64,000 bases of DNA from Alistipes provencensis. Lineage in GTDB: Bacteria; Bacteroidota; Bacteroidia; Bacteroidales; Rikenellaceae. The notes below the pieces were generated by a model, which saw nothing but the letters and a program-made list of their open reading frames with translations, searched no databases and had not been told where the DNA came from. This document shows positions 18,362-27,214 of the stretch, piece by piece. The stretch lies in contig NZ_LT559262.1 in the NCBI RefSeq assembly GCF_900083545.1, positions 1,464,397 through 1,528,396 of the forward strand. Reading direction: 5' to 3'. Position 1 is the first letter of the stretch. The number at the start of each line of letters is the position of its first letter. A program made the position numbers and the translations under genes.

Positions 18362-19044
18362 TCCACCTCCAGTTTCAGGTTCCCGAGGTCCGCGATTCCG
18401 CTTTGCCCGTCGGCGATGAGCCGATGGAGTTGCCGGGCCGGTTCCAGTGGATCGCCGTATTTTGTCTGCGCCGCGCCTCCGGTCGCTTCGACCCGGATTT
18501 GCGCGCAGGCCCCCTCCTCTTCCGCCGAGAGGAGGAAGAAGAACGCGCCTCCCTGCTCCGGCAGGGCGTGGACGCGCATGCGTCCGAGCAGTGTGCGCAG
18601 CGTGGGCGTTACCTCCTCGACGGCTCCGACCAGCACCTGCCGGGCCTCCTGCCCGTCGATCAGCATCAGGGCGTCGAGGATTGCCGTGCCGAAACCGTCC
18701 GTCCCGTGCGCATAGGTCATGTTGTAGCAGTGGCGCTGCAACAGCAGCGCTACGGTGGCCCCTACCGTATTGAAGGTCGACTGGATGAATGCCGAGGGCG
18801 GCAACAGTTGTTCGTCGTTGTCGATGACCACCCGCAGGAATTTCTCGCTGTCGGCCAGACATCCGTAGGCAGTAGCGGTGATGACGGCGTCGACTTCATG
18901 CCCCTCGGCACAGACGGCTGCGGCCGTCACGCCGTCGCGCACGATGCGGCTCAAGCGCCGCCGCATCAGGGGATCGGGAACGATCGCCTTGAGGTCGCAT
19001 CCGGAGTTCTCCGAAGCCGCGGTTCTGTGGATGTAGGCTTTCAT
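18352..19044 (-). CDS. Beta-ketoacyl synthase chain-length-factor-like protein
   Basis: 230 residues, about half a ketosynthase. It aligns by eye with the nucleophile-elbow region of KS proteins (FIQSTFNTVGATVALLLQ, then YNMTYAHGTDGF), but the catalytic Cys position is His/Gly, so it should be non-catalytic. The start overlaps the adjacent ketosynthase stop as ATGA. Type II polyketide and aryl-polyene systems use such KS-CLF pairs to set chain length; ApeC of E. coli is the analogue. Probably the heterodimer partner of the 19041-20219 protein. Confidence 0.75.
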   Translation of the reverse strand: MKAYIHRTAASENSGCDLKAIVPDPLMRRRLSRIVRDGVTAAAVCAEGHEVDAVITATAYGCLADSEKFLRVVIDNDEQLLPPSAFIQSTFNTVGATVALLLQRHCYNMTYAHGTDGFGTAILDALMLIDGQEARQVLVGAVEEVTPTLRTLLGRMRVHALPEQGGAFFFLLSAEEEGACAQIRVEATGGAAQTKYGDPLEPARQLHRLIADGQSGIADLGNLKLEVECL

Positions 19045-20219
19045 CGTTTCGAGAAGATCAGGGATGTGTCGTTGCCGCCGAATCCGAACGAATTGGTCAA
19101 CACCCGTTTGACCGGAACGTTCTCTTCGAAGCTTCCGCACGGAACCAGCCGGGTTCCTTCGACCGGGGTTCGGAAATAGGGGCTTCCGTAACGGATACCC
19201 CGTGCCGCGGCCAGTGCCGAGTAGACGGCCTCGATGCCTCCTGCCGCCGCGAGGGTGTGGCCCGTGAAGTGCTTGGTCGAGCTGAACGGAGGCACCTCGT
19301 CGCCGAACAGACGCTCGAGGGCCGCGGCTTCGGCTGCGTCGTTGTTCGGTGTGCCGGTGCCGTGCACGTTGACGTATCCGACCTGCTCCGGACCGATGCC
19401 GGCCCGCCTCAGGGCCCCGCTCATGGCCCGGTAAGCTCCCTCGCCCGTCGGCGAGGATGCGGTCTGGTGAAAGGCGTCGTTGGCATTGGCATACCCCGCG
19501 AGGTAGCAGTACGGCTCTTTGACGAGCGAGTCGGCGCGTTGGAGCACGAGATATCCGGCCCCTTCGCCGAGGTTCAGGCCCGCGCGCGAAGCGTCGAACG
19601 GCCGGCACGGCGCCGGATCGAGAATGCCGAGCGACATGAAACCGTTGAGCGTGAATTTCGACAGGGCGTCGCAGCCTCCGGCCACCACGGCGTCGCAGAT
19701 GCCGTGTTCGATCAGCCGTGCGGCGAGCAGTATGGCATTCGCCGCCGAGGAGCAGGCCGTGCTGATCGTCGTGGTGTAACCCGTGATTCCGCAGTGGGCG
19801 GCGATCCGGGCGGTGCTGTATGCCGGGTCGTGCTGGGCCGCCAGTGCGATGCGTCCTGCGGCGGGGGCCCGCCTGAAGTCGCCGAAGAACCGCTCCGTAA
19901 GGTCCATGCCTCCGACCGATGTGGCCGATACCAAACCGACGCGCAACGATCCTCCGGGAGCTGCATCCGTCAGGGCTTCGCCTGCGGCCGCCATCCCCAG
20001 CAGCGCCGTGCGCGAAACGACGGCGGCGGGAGCGATACCCAGCAGCTCTTTCAGTGCCGGGTTCGACAGCCTGACCTCACCGACGGGCACGGCATGCCGC
20101 GAGGCGAAGAGCGTCAGGGGGCCTACGCCGCTCCGACCTGCACGCAGGGTGCGCAGATTCTCCTCCGCTCCGTTCCCGATCGCCGAGATGACGCCGATGC
20201 CGCTGACCGCAATGCGCAT
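19041..20219 (-). CDS. Beta-ketoacyl-ACP synthase (elongating KS, CLF partner)
   Basis: 392 residues, full-length FabF-type thiolase fold. The active site shows Cys156 in STACSSAANA, His in NVHGTGTPNND and the second His in FTGHTLAAAGG, followed by NSFGFGGND at the C-terminus. It lies 5 bp downstream of an ACP gene and overlaps the chain-length factor, so these three probably form the core polyene elongation unit. Confidence 0.88.
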   Translation of the reverse strand: MRIAVSGIGVISAIGNGAEENLRTLRAGRSGVGPLTLFASRHAVPVGEVRLSNPALKELLGIAPAAVVSRTALLGMAAAGEALTDAAPGGSLRVGLVSATSVGGMDLTERFFGDFRRAPAAGRIALAAQHDPAYSTARIAAHCGITGYTTTISTACSSAANAILLAARLIEHGICDAVVAGGCDALSKFTLNGFMSLGILDPAPCRPFDASRAGLNLGEGAGYLVLQRADSLVKEPYCYLAGYANANDAFHQTASSPTGEGAYRAMSGALRRAGIGPEQVGYVNVHGTGTPNNDAAEAAALERLFGDEVPPFSSTKHFTGHTLAAAGGIEAVYSALAAARGIRYGSPYFRTPVEGTRLVPCGSFEENVPVKRVLTNSFGFGGNDTSLIFSKR

Positions 20220-20224
20220 GGCGG

Positions 20225-20485
20225 CTATTTCGTGCGGTTTTTCTCCACGAAATCGGCCAACGTGTCGATCGAGTAGAAAATGGCTTTCGATTCGGCGGGA
20301 TTCGCCAGCTTGATGCCATATTTCTTGTCGAGAATGATGATGATTTCGAGCGCGTCGATCGAGTCCAGTCCGAGTCCCTCGCGGAAAAGCGGGGTTGCCG
20401 GGTCGATGTCGTCGGGCTGTATCTCCTCGAGGTTGAGCGCCTCGATGATCGCCTCCTTCAGTTCCTGTACGAGTTGGTCTTTCAT
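20225..20485 (-). CDS. Acyl carrier protein (pigment operon, copy 1)
   Basis: 86 residues with the 4'-phosphopantetheine site Ser in GLDSIDALE near residue 40. It overlaps the upstream ketosynthase stop by 4 bp (ATGA). It tethers the growing polyene. The second ACP at 24991-25248 has a different DSLDLVD helix, so the two may carry different stages. Confidence 0.92.
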   Translation of the reverse strand: MKDQLVQELKEAIIEALNLEEIQPDDIDPATPLFREGLGLDSIDALEIIIILDKKYGIKLANPAESKAIFYSIDTLADFVEKNRTK

Positions 20486-22155
20486 ATTTTTTCCAATAAG
20501 TTCATGTGCATTTCATACCGCTCGCCGAGCAGTTCGCACCAGCCGCACAGCACGGCGTCGAGCCGTCCTGAGGCGACGAGCTGCCGCGCATACCGCATGA
20601 CGAACCCGTCCTCGTCGAACGACGGCTCGATGAAGAACAGCCCCTCGCCCTTGATGCCGTGGCGAATGGAGAGCTCTCCCGCCGCGATGTTGGGGAGCGT
20701 ATGTACGAAGACGGCGGGCGACGCCCCCTCTTCGGGGTGGCTTTCGACGATCTGCTGGTGACGGATGTCGGTGTCGAGCGATGCCGAACGGTTCGCCATG
20801 ACGATGCCCACGCGCCATGCGCCGTATTTCCCGACGGCGTCCGATGTTGCGAGCAGCTTTTCCGCCGCTATGTAACCCAGTTTCGAAAGATTGTCCATCC
20901 GGGAAAAACGCATGTCGGTCCGTCCCGCAGATGCGTATTCGCGGCGGATGCACGCCGTAAACTCCCCGTCGCGGTCCGACAGCGCATACGAGGCGACCGT
21001 CCGTACCCCGCGGGGTTCCTGAGGCGGCCGTTCCGCGAACGGTCCGCGGCTCAGCACCACGGCGGCGTTGCATCCGCCGAATCCCGAGGCGCTTTTCAGC
21101 GCGGCCGTCAACGGCATCTCCCTATGGTGCGGCGCGACGTTCACCGGCAGCGGCGTTCCGCATTCGGCGTACCCCGGGGTGCCGAAAACGAGGCCCCGGC
21201 GGAGCTGCTCGGCCGTGAGGATCGTCTCCACGATCCCCGATGCTCCGAGCGTATGTCCCAGATAGGGTTTCAGACTGTTCAGGGGCTTGTCTCCCAGCCC
21301 GGCCCGATGCAGGGCCCGGCTCTCCATTTCGTCGTTGTAAAGGGTCGCCGTGCCGTGGGCGTTGACGAAGCCGATTTCCCGGGGCGTGAGGCCCGCCTCC
21401 CGCATCGCCTCCCGCATCGCCGCAGCCAGCTCCTCGCCTGTGCGCGACGGGGCCGACAGGTGGTTGGCGTCCTGCGTCATGGCGCCGCCTGCCAGCAGGA
21501 CGGGTGTTCCCTTGGCTTTTCGGAAGTCGGTGGTGAGCAGCAGCGCCCCGCAGCCTTCGCCGAGCGAAAGCCCGTCGCGGGCTTTGTCGTAAGGACGGCA
21601 GACGGTTTCGCTCACCGACTTGAACGACCGGAACCCGGCGATGACGAATTCGGTCAGCAGATCCGCCCCGGCTACGATCACCTCCGTGCATGTCCCGGCC
21701 TCGATCATCCTGCGGGCAACCACCAGTGCCGCCACGCCCGAGATGCAGGCGTTGGAGATGACCACCGGACGTGCCGTGAATCCCAGCCGGTCGGCGACAC
21801 GTTGGGCCGATTCCGCAATAAAACAGCGCGGGTCGGGCTTCGGGGCGTTGCGCAGGCAGTCGATATTGCCTTTGGTCGTGGCGATGACCAGCCCCGTGCC
21901 CGGGGCTTTCGGGTCGACGCCCGACTCTGCGGCGACGCTTCCGATCGCCGCTTCCAGCAGCGTTTCGAAATCAGCGTGTCCGAAACGTGCACGGTTGATG
22001 CGTCCGGCCGTCAGCTCCCCTTCGCAAAGGGACGGGTCCCTGAACGTCGCCACGCCCGGCGTCCCCCCCCCGATAGCCTCCATGTTCTCCCGGGTGGTGA
22101 GGCCGCAGGCGCTGATGATGCGGTCGGCGCCGAGGTATATCGCTATTTGAGCCAT
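20482..22155 (-). CDS. Ketosynthase with fused degenerate KS/CLF-like C-terminal domain
   Basis: About 557 residues from ATG 22155 (an ATG at 22167 is possible). The N-terminal KS (about 1-390) has Cys137 in SNACISGVAA, NAHGTATLYND and LGHTLGASG. The extra C-terminal stretch of about 165 residues contains FVHTLPNIAAGELSIRHG, which aligns with the chain-length factor of the same operon, where no catalytic Cys is present. It therefore looks like a KS joined to a half-CLF. It overlaps the thioesterase gene by 13 bp and the ACP gene by 4 bp. Confidence 0.8.
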   Translation of the reverse strand: MAQIAIYLGADRIISACGLTTRENMEAIGGGTPGVATFRDPSLCEGELTAGRINRARFGHADFETLLEAAIGSVAAESGVDPKAPGTGLVIATTKGNIDCLRNAPKPDPRCFIAESAQRVADRLGFTARPVVISNACISGVAALVVARRMIEAGTCTEVIVAGADLLTEFVIAGFRSFKSVSETVCRPYDKARDGLSLGEGCGALLLTTDFRKAKGTPVLLAGGAMTQDANHLSAPSRTGEELAAAMREAMREAGLTPREIGFVNAHGTATLYNDEMESRALHRAGLGDKPLNSLKPYLGHTLGASGIVETILTAEQLRRGLVFGTPGYAECGTPLPVNVAPHHREMPLTAALKSASGFGGCNAAVVLSRGPFAERPPQEPRGVRTVASYALSDRDGEFTACIRREYASAGRTDMRFSRMDNLSKLGYIAAEKLLATSDAVGKYGAWRVGIVMANRSASLDTDIRHQQIVESHPEEGASPAVFVHTLPNIAAGELSIRHGIKGEGLFFIEPSFDEDGFVMRYARQLVASGRLDAVLCGWCELLGERYEMHMNLLEKI

Positions 22156-22580
22156 TTTCGTTTCCATTCGACGTAGAAGTCGGGTTGTACGAGACACAGT
22201 TCCGAAGCGGAATCCACGAACACCTGCACGGTCGAACCCGTTGCGGCGATCACTCCGTCGCTTTCGCGGCGGATCGTGTATTCGAAACAGATTTTGGCGG
22301 CCTCGGTGTCGATGTAGCGGGTCTCGACGAGCGCCGTGTCGTTCACCCGCAGGGGGCTTCTGAACTGGAGCGACGCTTCGACCACCGGCGCCAGATAGCC
22401 CGACTGCGCGATGTCGGCATAGCCCAGTCCGGCGAACCGGCGTCCGAAATCTTCCCGTCCGTCCTCGAAATAACGCATGTATTCGCCGTGCCACACGACC
22501 TGCATGGAGTCGACCTCCGAGAACCGGACCCGGATCGGGGTCCGGCAGGTCAGGGCCGCCGTCCGCTCTTTTCGTTTCAC
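22143..22580 (-). CDS. Acyl-CoA/ACP thioesterase (4-hydroxybenzoyl-CoA thioesterase family)
   Basis: 145 residues, one YbgC-like hot-dog domain. The family motif appears as VRFSEVDSMQVVWHGEYMR, with the catalytic Asp and the following VWHxxYxxYFEDGRE. It may release the finished polyene from ACP or CoA. It overlaps its neighbours by 4 bp (upstream hot-dog gene) and 13 bp (downstream KS). Confidence 0.82.
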   Translation of the reverse strand: MKRKERTAALTCRTPIRVRFSEVDSMQVVWHGEYMRYFEDGREDFGRRFAGLGYADIAQSGYLAPVVEASLQFRSPLRVNDTALVETRYIDTEAAKICFEYTIRRESDGVIAATGSTVQVFVDSASELCLVQPDFYVEWKRKWLK

Positions 22581-23017
22581 TGCTCTTCCGTTTTACGTTC
22601 CATAAATAGCTTCATCCGGCATTCGGCGACCGGTTCGCCGTCCACCCGGCTCGTCACGGCGATCAGGACGATATCCATGACCGTTTCGAGCACTTCGACC
22701 GTCGTCGTTATCCGCTCCCCGATACGGGGCAGCCTGCGGAACGAGGCGTTGTTGACCGACCCGATGAATCCCAGTTGCACCTCTTCTCCCCGGCTCACGG
22801 CCAGATATCCGTTCCGTGCGGCGGCCGATTGGGCCATGTGTTCCAGCAGTCCCGCTTCCGAGAGCGCGCCGCCGTCGACGAGCAGGTTGTCCGCCCGCAC
22901 GGTCAGCCCGCATACGGCGCCCGCATCCCCGATGCCGTAAAATGCGTCGACTTCCACGATCGGGGGCCGCTGCGGGATCAGTTCCAGAATGTTATGCCGG
23001 TCATATAAAGCGTTCAT
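22577..23017 (-). CDS. Hot-dog fold dehydratase-like protein (ApeI/FabZ-like)
   Basis: 146 residues from MNALYDRHNILELIPQR; the frame extends upstream without domain support. The opening LELIPQRPPIVEVDAF is typical of ApeI/FabA-like hot-dog proteins. The usual FabZ HFPGxPVMPG is replaced by VDGGALSEAGLLEHMAQSA, so the catalytic layout differs and it may be a partner subunit. It lies 13 bp after the methyltransferase gene. Confidence 0.7.
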   Translation of the reverse strand: MNALYDRHNILELIPQRPPIVEVDAFYGIGDAGAVCGLTVRADNLLVDGGALSEAGLLEHMAQSAAARNGYLAVSRGEEVQLGFIGSVNNASFRRLPRIGERITTTVEVLETVMDIVLIAVTSRVDGEPVAECRMKLFMERKTEEQ

Positions 23018-23030
23018 TGCGGTATGTGCG

Positions 23031-24116
23031 TTATCGGACCCGGCACTGCATGATGCTGTGGCCGAATCCCAGTCCATCGTATCGCTCCTCGACCGTCAGT
23101 CCGGCGGCCTCCACGCAGCGCTCCATGTCGCCCGAGTGGTACATCTTGCTGTTGCCGTTGGCCAAGGCGGTGAAGTAGACCGAGGTTTGCGCCAAGCAGA
23201 ACGATGCGGTTTCGTATTTCTGCCGGTCCCAGAAGGTTTCCATGATGTAGAGCTTCGACGCCGGGGACATCGAAGCCGCAGCCCGGGTCAGGATCGAGAC
23301 CGCTTCCTCCTCCGAGAAGCAGTCGAGGAACTGGCTCATCCAAATGGCGTCGAATCCCTGCGGAAAACGCGTTTTAGCATTCAGCAGGTCGGCGCCGTAG
23401 CCGTCGATGCGGTCGGCCCCGGGCGCTCCGGCGACGGCCTCGCGCATGATCCCGAGCTGTGCCGGGAGGTCCATCACCGTCACCCGCACCGCGGGGTCGT
23501 GTGCGACGCATTGCAAGGCCCAGCGGCCCGTGTTGCCGCCCACGTCCAGCAGCGTGCGCGGCGCGGCGGCGAATACGATCCGCAGCGCCTCTCCGAACGA
23601 ATTGTCGGAGTAGAAATGGTCGAACCCGAACCAGCTTTCCTGCACTTCGGGCGGCAACTGCGAGAGTCCCTCGTAGATGGTTTTCCACGGTCCGAGCCGT
23701 TTCAGTCCCTCGGGTTTCCCGTTCCGCAGTGCCGCTTCCAGATCGAACAGTCCCAGATAGTTGACGTCGTGATTGAAGTTGATATTGGCTTTCGACATCG
23801 GGTCGTTCAGCAGGAACCAGCCCGTCTTGGCCAGAAAGAACCGGTCGTCGCGCATCAGAATGGTCTGCGCGGTCAGCGACGATTCCAGCAGGATTTGCGT
23901 CGCATAGCGCGTCAGCCCGGCGTGTTCGGCAACCTGCTCCAGCGTCGTGCCTTCCGCTCTGCCGGAGAGCAGTTCGAATATGCCGAATTTTACCATCAGC
24001 CGCGACACCTGAAAGGTGATCGGCCCCCAGGCGATCTCCTGAGCGCGCTGCTGTGCCTCGCGGGCCGAGAACTGCTCCTTGGAGTAGGTCGTATTTTGGG
24101 GTTCGGGTAGTTTCAT
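23031..24116 (-). CDS. SAM-dependent O-methyltransferase (acetylserotonin OMT-like)
   Basis: 361 residues. The N-terminal half is a winged-helix dimerisation region (QVSRLMVKFGIFELLSG), and the C-terminal half is a Rossmann SAM domain with LLDVGGNTGRWA and VTVMDLP. This is the plant-type OMT architecture seen in pigment clusters. It probably methylates a phenolic hydroxyl or carboxyl of the aryl head group, consistent with the tyrosine-derived precursor predicted for the operon. Confidence 0.82.
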   Translation of the reverse strand: MKLPEPQNTTYSKEQFSAREAQQRAQEIAWGPITFQVSRLMVKFGIFELLSGRAEGTTLEQVAEHAGLTRYATQILLESSLTAQTILMRDDRFFLAKTGWFLLNDPMSKANINFNHDVNYLGLFDLEAALRNGKPEGLKRLGPWKTIYEGLSQLPPEVQESWFGFDHFYSDNSFGEALRIVFAAAPRTLLDVGGNTGRWALQCVAHDPAVRVTVMDLPAQLGIMREAVAGAPGADRIDGYGADLLNAKTRFPQGFDAIWMSQFLDCFSEEEAVSILTRAAASMSPASKLYIMETFWDRQKYETASFCLAQTSVYFTALANGNSKMYHSGDMERCVEAAGLTVEERYDGLGFGHSIMQCRVR

Positions 24117-24119
24117 GTT

Positions 24120-25007
24120 TCAGTTCCAGAATTTGTAAAAGTTAAACCATTGTTCGTTCCTGCGGTGCACCTCTTCCTCCAGCAGCGGCAGGAAGGCCTC
24201 GAAACAGCGGCTTCCGTCGCGGCGGCGGCCTGTTTCGACCCCGGCGATGAAAAACCGGAACCGATAGGTCCGGTGTCGCTCGCGGGTAGCGAAGTAGAAC
24301 ACGACGGGCACCTGCATCCGTTCGGCGATCAGGAACGGACCCTGCGGGAAACGCGCCCTGCGGCCCAGAAAGTCGGCTTCGAAGGTCCGGTGGGCGTTCA
24401 GGAACCGGTCGCCCATGAAACTTACGCATTCGTTGCGGTCGAGTGCCGCCTTGATGTCGAGGATGCTTGCCAGCGGGTCGTCGCCGACCGGGATGATCCG
24501 CAGTTCCGTGCGCTGCCCGAACCGGTTGAGCGCCTCTTTCACGCGGCGGTGTTCGGCGTCGTACATGACCATGTTGATTCGCTCGGCATGCTCCCCGAAA
24601 AACTCCGCGCCGATGGACGGAACTCCGAAGTGCGCGCCGATCATCACCAGCCCCCGTTTCTCTTCGAACAGCCGGAGCGCCTCGTCGTAGGATTCGAACG
24701 CGTACCGGAACCGTTTGCCCAGTCCGTTCTCCACGGCGACGCGGTCGATGAGGGTCTGCCCGAACCGGTAGTAGTGCCTTATCAGGCAAAATGCGCTGGC
24801 CCAACGTCCCCGGTGCAGTGTCCTGCGGTAATAGTCCCAGATGGCCGCCGTGGCTTTCGGGGCGCAGGGAACGAAGTAGACCGCAACGAATCCCAGCAGG
24901 ATGTAGGCCGCCCGCAGTCCGACGTGACGGATCAGGAAGATGAATATCGCGTAACCCGCATATCCGCCCCGCGACTTACCGTCCCACCCGTCAGGCTTTG
25001 GGCTCAT
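24120..25007 (-). CDS. LpxL/HtrB-like lysophospholipid or polyene acyltransferase
   Basis: 295 residues with an N-terminal membrane segment (about 20-48) and the COG4261-like acyltransferase core. The usual HX4(D/E) box reads AHFGVPS, i.e. His near residue 122 but Ser at the acidic position, so either the acid lies elsewhere or the mechanism is altered. DRF, GPFLIAERMQVPVV and the C-terminal RRNEQWFNFYKFW are family-like. It overlaps the ACP gene by 17 bp. Probably transfers the aryl-polyene acyl chain to a lipid or glycan. Confidence 0.75.
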   Translation of the reverse strand: MSPKPDGWDGKSRGGYAGYAIFIFLIRHVGLRAAYILLGFVAVYFVPCAPKATAAIWDYYRRTLHRGRWASAFCLIRHYYRFGQTLIDRVAVENGLGKRFRYAFESYDEALRLFEEKRGLVMIGAHFGVPSIGAEFFGEHAERINMVMYDAEHRRVKEALNRFGQRTELRIIPVGDDPLASILDIKAALDRNECVSFMGDRFLNAHRTFEADFLGRRARFPQGPFLIAERMQVPVVFYFATRERHRTYRFRFFIAGVETGRRRDGSRCFEAFLPLLEEEVHRRNEQWFNFYKFWN

Positions 25008-25248
25008 CGAGTTTGGCGATGATCAGGTTGCAGAACTCCCCGAAAGTCTTTATCCCTGCGAAATCGGGGCCTTGGAGCTTGATCCCGAAATTCTGGTGAA
25101 TGAGCACGACGACATCCACCAGATCGAGGCTGTCGAGCCCGAAGGTATCCTTGAGCGACGATTCCGGTGCGATTTCGGCGGCGTCGACCTCGAACTCCCC
25201 GGCCAGAAGTTCCGTCAGTTTCTCTACTGTTTGTTCCTTGGAAAACAT
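24991..25248 (-). CDS. Acyl carrier protein (pigment operon, copy 2)
   Basis: 85 residues from MFSKEQTVEKL. The phosphopantetheine site is Ser in GLDSLDLVD. It lies 11 bp downstream of the FabF-like ketosynthase and overlaps the acyltransferase start by 17 bp, which suggests it feeds one of those two enzymes. Confidence 0.92.
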   Translation of the reverse strand: MFSKEQTVEKLTELLAGEFEVDAAEIAPESSLKDTFGLDSLDLVDVVVLIHQNFGIKLQGPDFAGIKTFGEFCNLIIAKLDEPKA

Positions 25249-25259
25249 ATCTGAAAAAA

Positions 25260-26486
25260 TTACTGTCTGAATTTGCGGATGATCAGCGTGGAATTGGTTC
25301 CTCCGAATCCGAATGAGTTCGAGAGGAACGCATCGAACTGCGTGTCGACACGCGCCGACGGAATGTTCAGGCGTGCCGAGAACTCGTCGCCTTCCTCGTA
25401 GTTGAGGTTGGGGGCGATGAACCCGCCCTGCATCATCAGCAGGGAGTAGATCACCTCGCTGGCTCCGGCCATCCACATTTCGTGTCCCGTCTGCGATTTG
25501 GTCGAGGTGACATAGGGTTTGTGGCTGCCGAACACGGCGTCGATGGCCTGCGCCTCGTTGGCGTCGCCCAGCGGCGTCGAGGTGGCATGGGCGTTCACAT
25601 AGCCGATCTCCCCGAGCCCGATGCCGGCATTGGCCACGGCGCGCTGCAGCGAGCGCGACGGTCCGTCCACGTTGGGCACGGAGATATGGTCGCCGTTCGA
25701 CGAGAAGCCGTATCCGGCGACCTCGGCAAGGATCGTCGCCCCGCGGCGCCGGGCCGATTCGTAGCTTTCGACGATGAGCGTCGCCGCGCCGCCGCTGGGG
25801 ACGAGCCCGTCGCGCGACCGGTCGAACGGGCGCGAGGCCTTCGTCGGCTCGTCTTCGCGGGTGGAGAATGCGGCCAGCGTGTCGAAATTGGCCACCGAGT
25901 AATCGTTGACCTCCTCGCAGCCGCCGCAGATCACACACTCCTGCATTCCGTTGCGGATCAGCAGCGCGGCCAGCCCGATGGCGTGCGAACTGCTCGCGCA
26001 GGCCCCCGAGACGGTGAAGTTCACCCCTTTCAGGTTGAAGATCACCGAGAGGTTCATCGAGACCGTAGAGTTCATCGACTGGAAGATGTTGCCCGAGCCG
26101 ATCATGGCGGTGTCCTTCGTTTGGCGGACCTTGTCGATTCCCTCCACCACGGCCGCGGCGCTGCTGTCGTTGCCGTAGAGGATGCCGACTTCGTTCCGGG
26201 CGAGGTATTCGGCCGTGATTCCGGCCTGCCCGAGCGCTTCGAGCGTGGCGATGTAGGCGTACTGTCCCTCTTCGGGCAGGCAGATTCGCTGCCGGCGGTC
26301 GAGTTTTCCCTTCAGGTCGGGATGCGGCAGCAGTCCGGAGAGTGCCGACCGGTACCCGAATTCATGCCGGCCGGGGACGATGCCGATACCCGAGCGGCCT
26401 TCGTAGAGCGATTCCGCGACAGCCTCTTTTCCGACTCCGATGCAGGAGTAGATGCCCATGCCCGTGATTACGACGCGTCTTTCCAT
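25260..26486 (-). CDS. Beta-ketoacyl-ACP synthase II-like (FabF family)
   Basis: 408 residues. Catalytic features: Cys163 in VSGACASSSHA, His in NAHATSTPLGD, and TKSQTGHEMWMAGASE; the C-terminal loop is NSFGFGGTN. The ATG shares one base with the FabG stop codon (TGATG), implying translational coupling. This is the third KS of the operon; together with FabG and ACP 2 it probably performs an early or dedicated elongation. Confidence 0.9.
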   Translation of the reverse strand: MERRVVITGMGIYSCIGVGKEAVAESLYEGRSGIGIVPGRHEFGYRSALSGLLPHPDLKGKLDRRQRICLPEEGQYAYIATLEALGQAGITAEYLARNEVGILYGNDSSAAAVVEGIDKVRQTKDTAMIGSGNIFQSMNSTVSMNLSVIFNLKGVNFTVSGACASSSHAIGLAALLIRNGMQECVICGGCEEVNDYSVANFDTLAAFSTREDEPTKASRPFDRSRDGLVPSGGAATLIVESYESARRRGATILAEVAGYGFSSNGDHISVPNVDGPSRSLQRAVANAGIGLGEIGYVNAHATSTPLGDANEAQAIDAVFGSHKPYVTSTKSQTGHEMWMAGASEVIYSLLMMQGGFIAPNLNYEEGDEFSARLNIPSARVDTQFDAFLSNSFGFGGTNSTLIIRKFRQ

Positions 26487-27214
26487 CAGTAGATACCTCC
26501 GTTTATTGAAATCGTTTCCCCCGTGATGTAGGCCGCCTTGTCCGAGCAGAGGAATGCCACCAGTTCGGCTACCTCCTCCGCCTGACCGAAGCGTCCTGCG
26601 GGAATCTGTTTGCTGAGCTCTTTTTGGTCCAGTTCGGCGGTCATCTCCGTGGCGATGAACCCCGGGGCGACGGCGTTGACCGTGACGCCGCGCCGGGCGA
26701 CCTCCTGTGCGAGGGCTTTCGTCGCGGCGATCATGCCGCCCTTTGCCGCCGAATAGTTCGTCTGGCCGGGCAGACCCTTGAGACCCGAGAGCGAGACGAT
26801 GTTCACGATCCGTCCCCGGCGCCGGGTCAGCATCGGTTGCAGGAGCGGCTGCGTGACGTGGTAAAAGCCGCCCAGCGAGGTGGCGATCACCCGGTTCCAG
26901 TCGTCGGCGGGCATCCAGACCATGAGGTTGTCGCTGCGGATACCGGCGTTGTTGACCACGACCTCGACGAATGCCTCGGGGTGCGCCCCGGACCACGCTT
27001 CGAGTGCTTCCCGGGCGGCCGTCGCGTCGGCGACATCGAATTTGAGCAGTTCGCCCTCCGAGCCCGCGGCACGGACGGCCCCGAGCGTGCGTTCCGCTTC
27101 GGCGTCGTCCGACCGGTAATTGATGAGCAGGCGGTATCCTTCCGCTGCGAGCCTCTCGCAGATTGCCCGGCCTATTCCGCGCGAGCCGCCCGTGACAAGT
27201 GCGTATCGTGTCAT
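26486..27214 (-). CDS. 3-oxoacyl-ACP reductase (FabG-like SDR)
   Basis: 242 residues, classical short-chain dehydrogenase. The cofactor motif is TGGSRGIGRAI, the NNAG motif is VVNNAGIR, and the catalytic Ser and YSAAKGG Tyr-Lys are intact. It reduces 3-ketoacyl-ACP intermediates with NAD(P)H. It overlaps the ammonia-lyase stop by 4 bp. Confidence 0.92.
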   Translation of the reverse strand: MTRYALVTGGSRGIGRAICERLAAEGYRLLINYRSDDAEAERTLGAVRAAGSEGELLKFDVADATAAREALEAWSGAHPEAFVEVVVNNAGIRSDNLMVWMPADDWNRVIATSLGGFYHVTQPLLQPMLTRRRGRIVNIVSLSGLKGLPGQTNYSAAKGGMIAATKALAQEVARRGVTVNAVAPGFIATEMTAELDQKELSKQIPAGRFGQAEEVAELVAFLCSDKAAYITGETISINGGIY

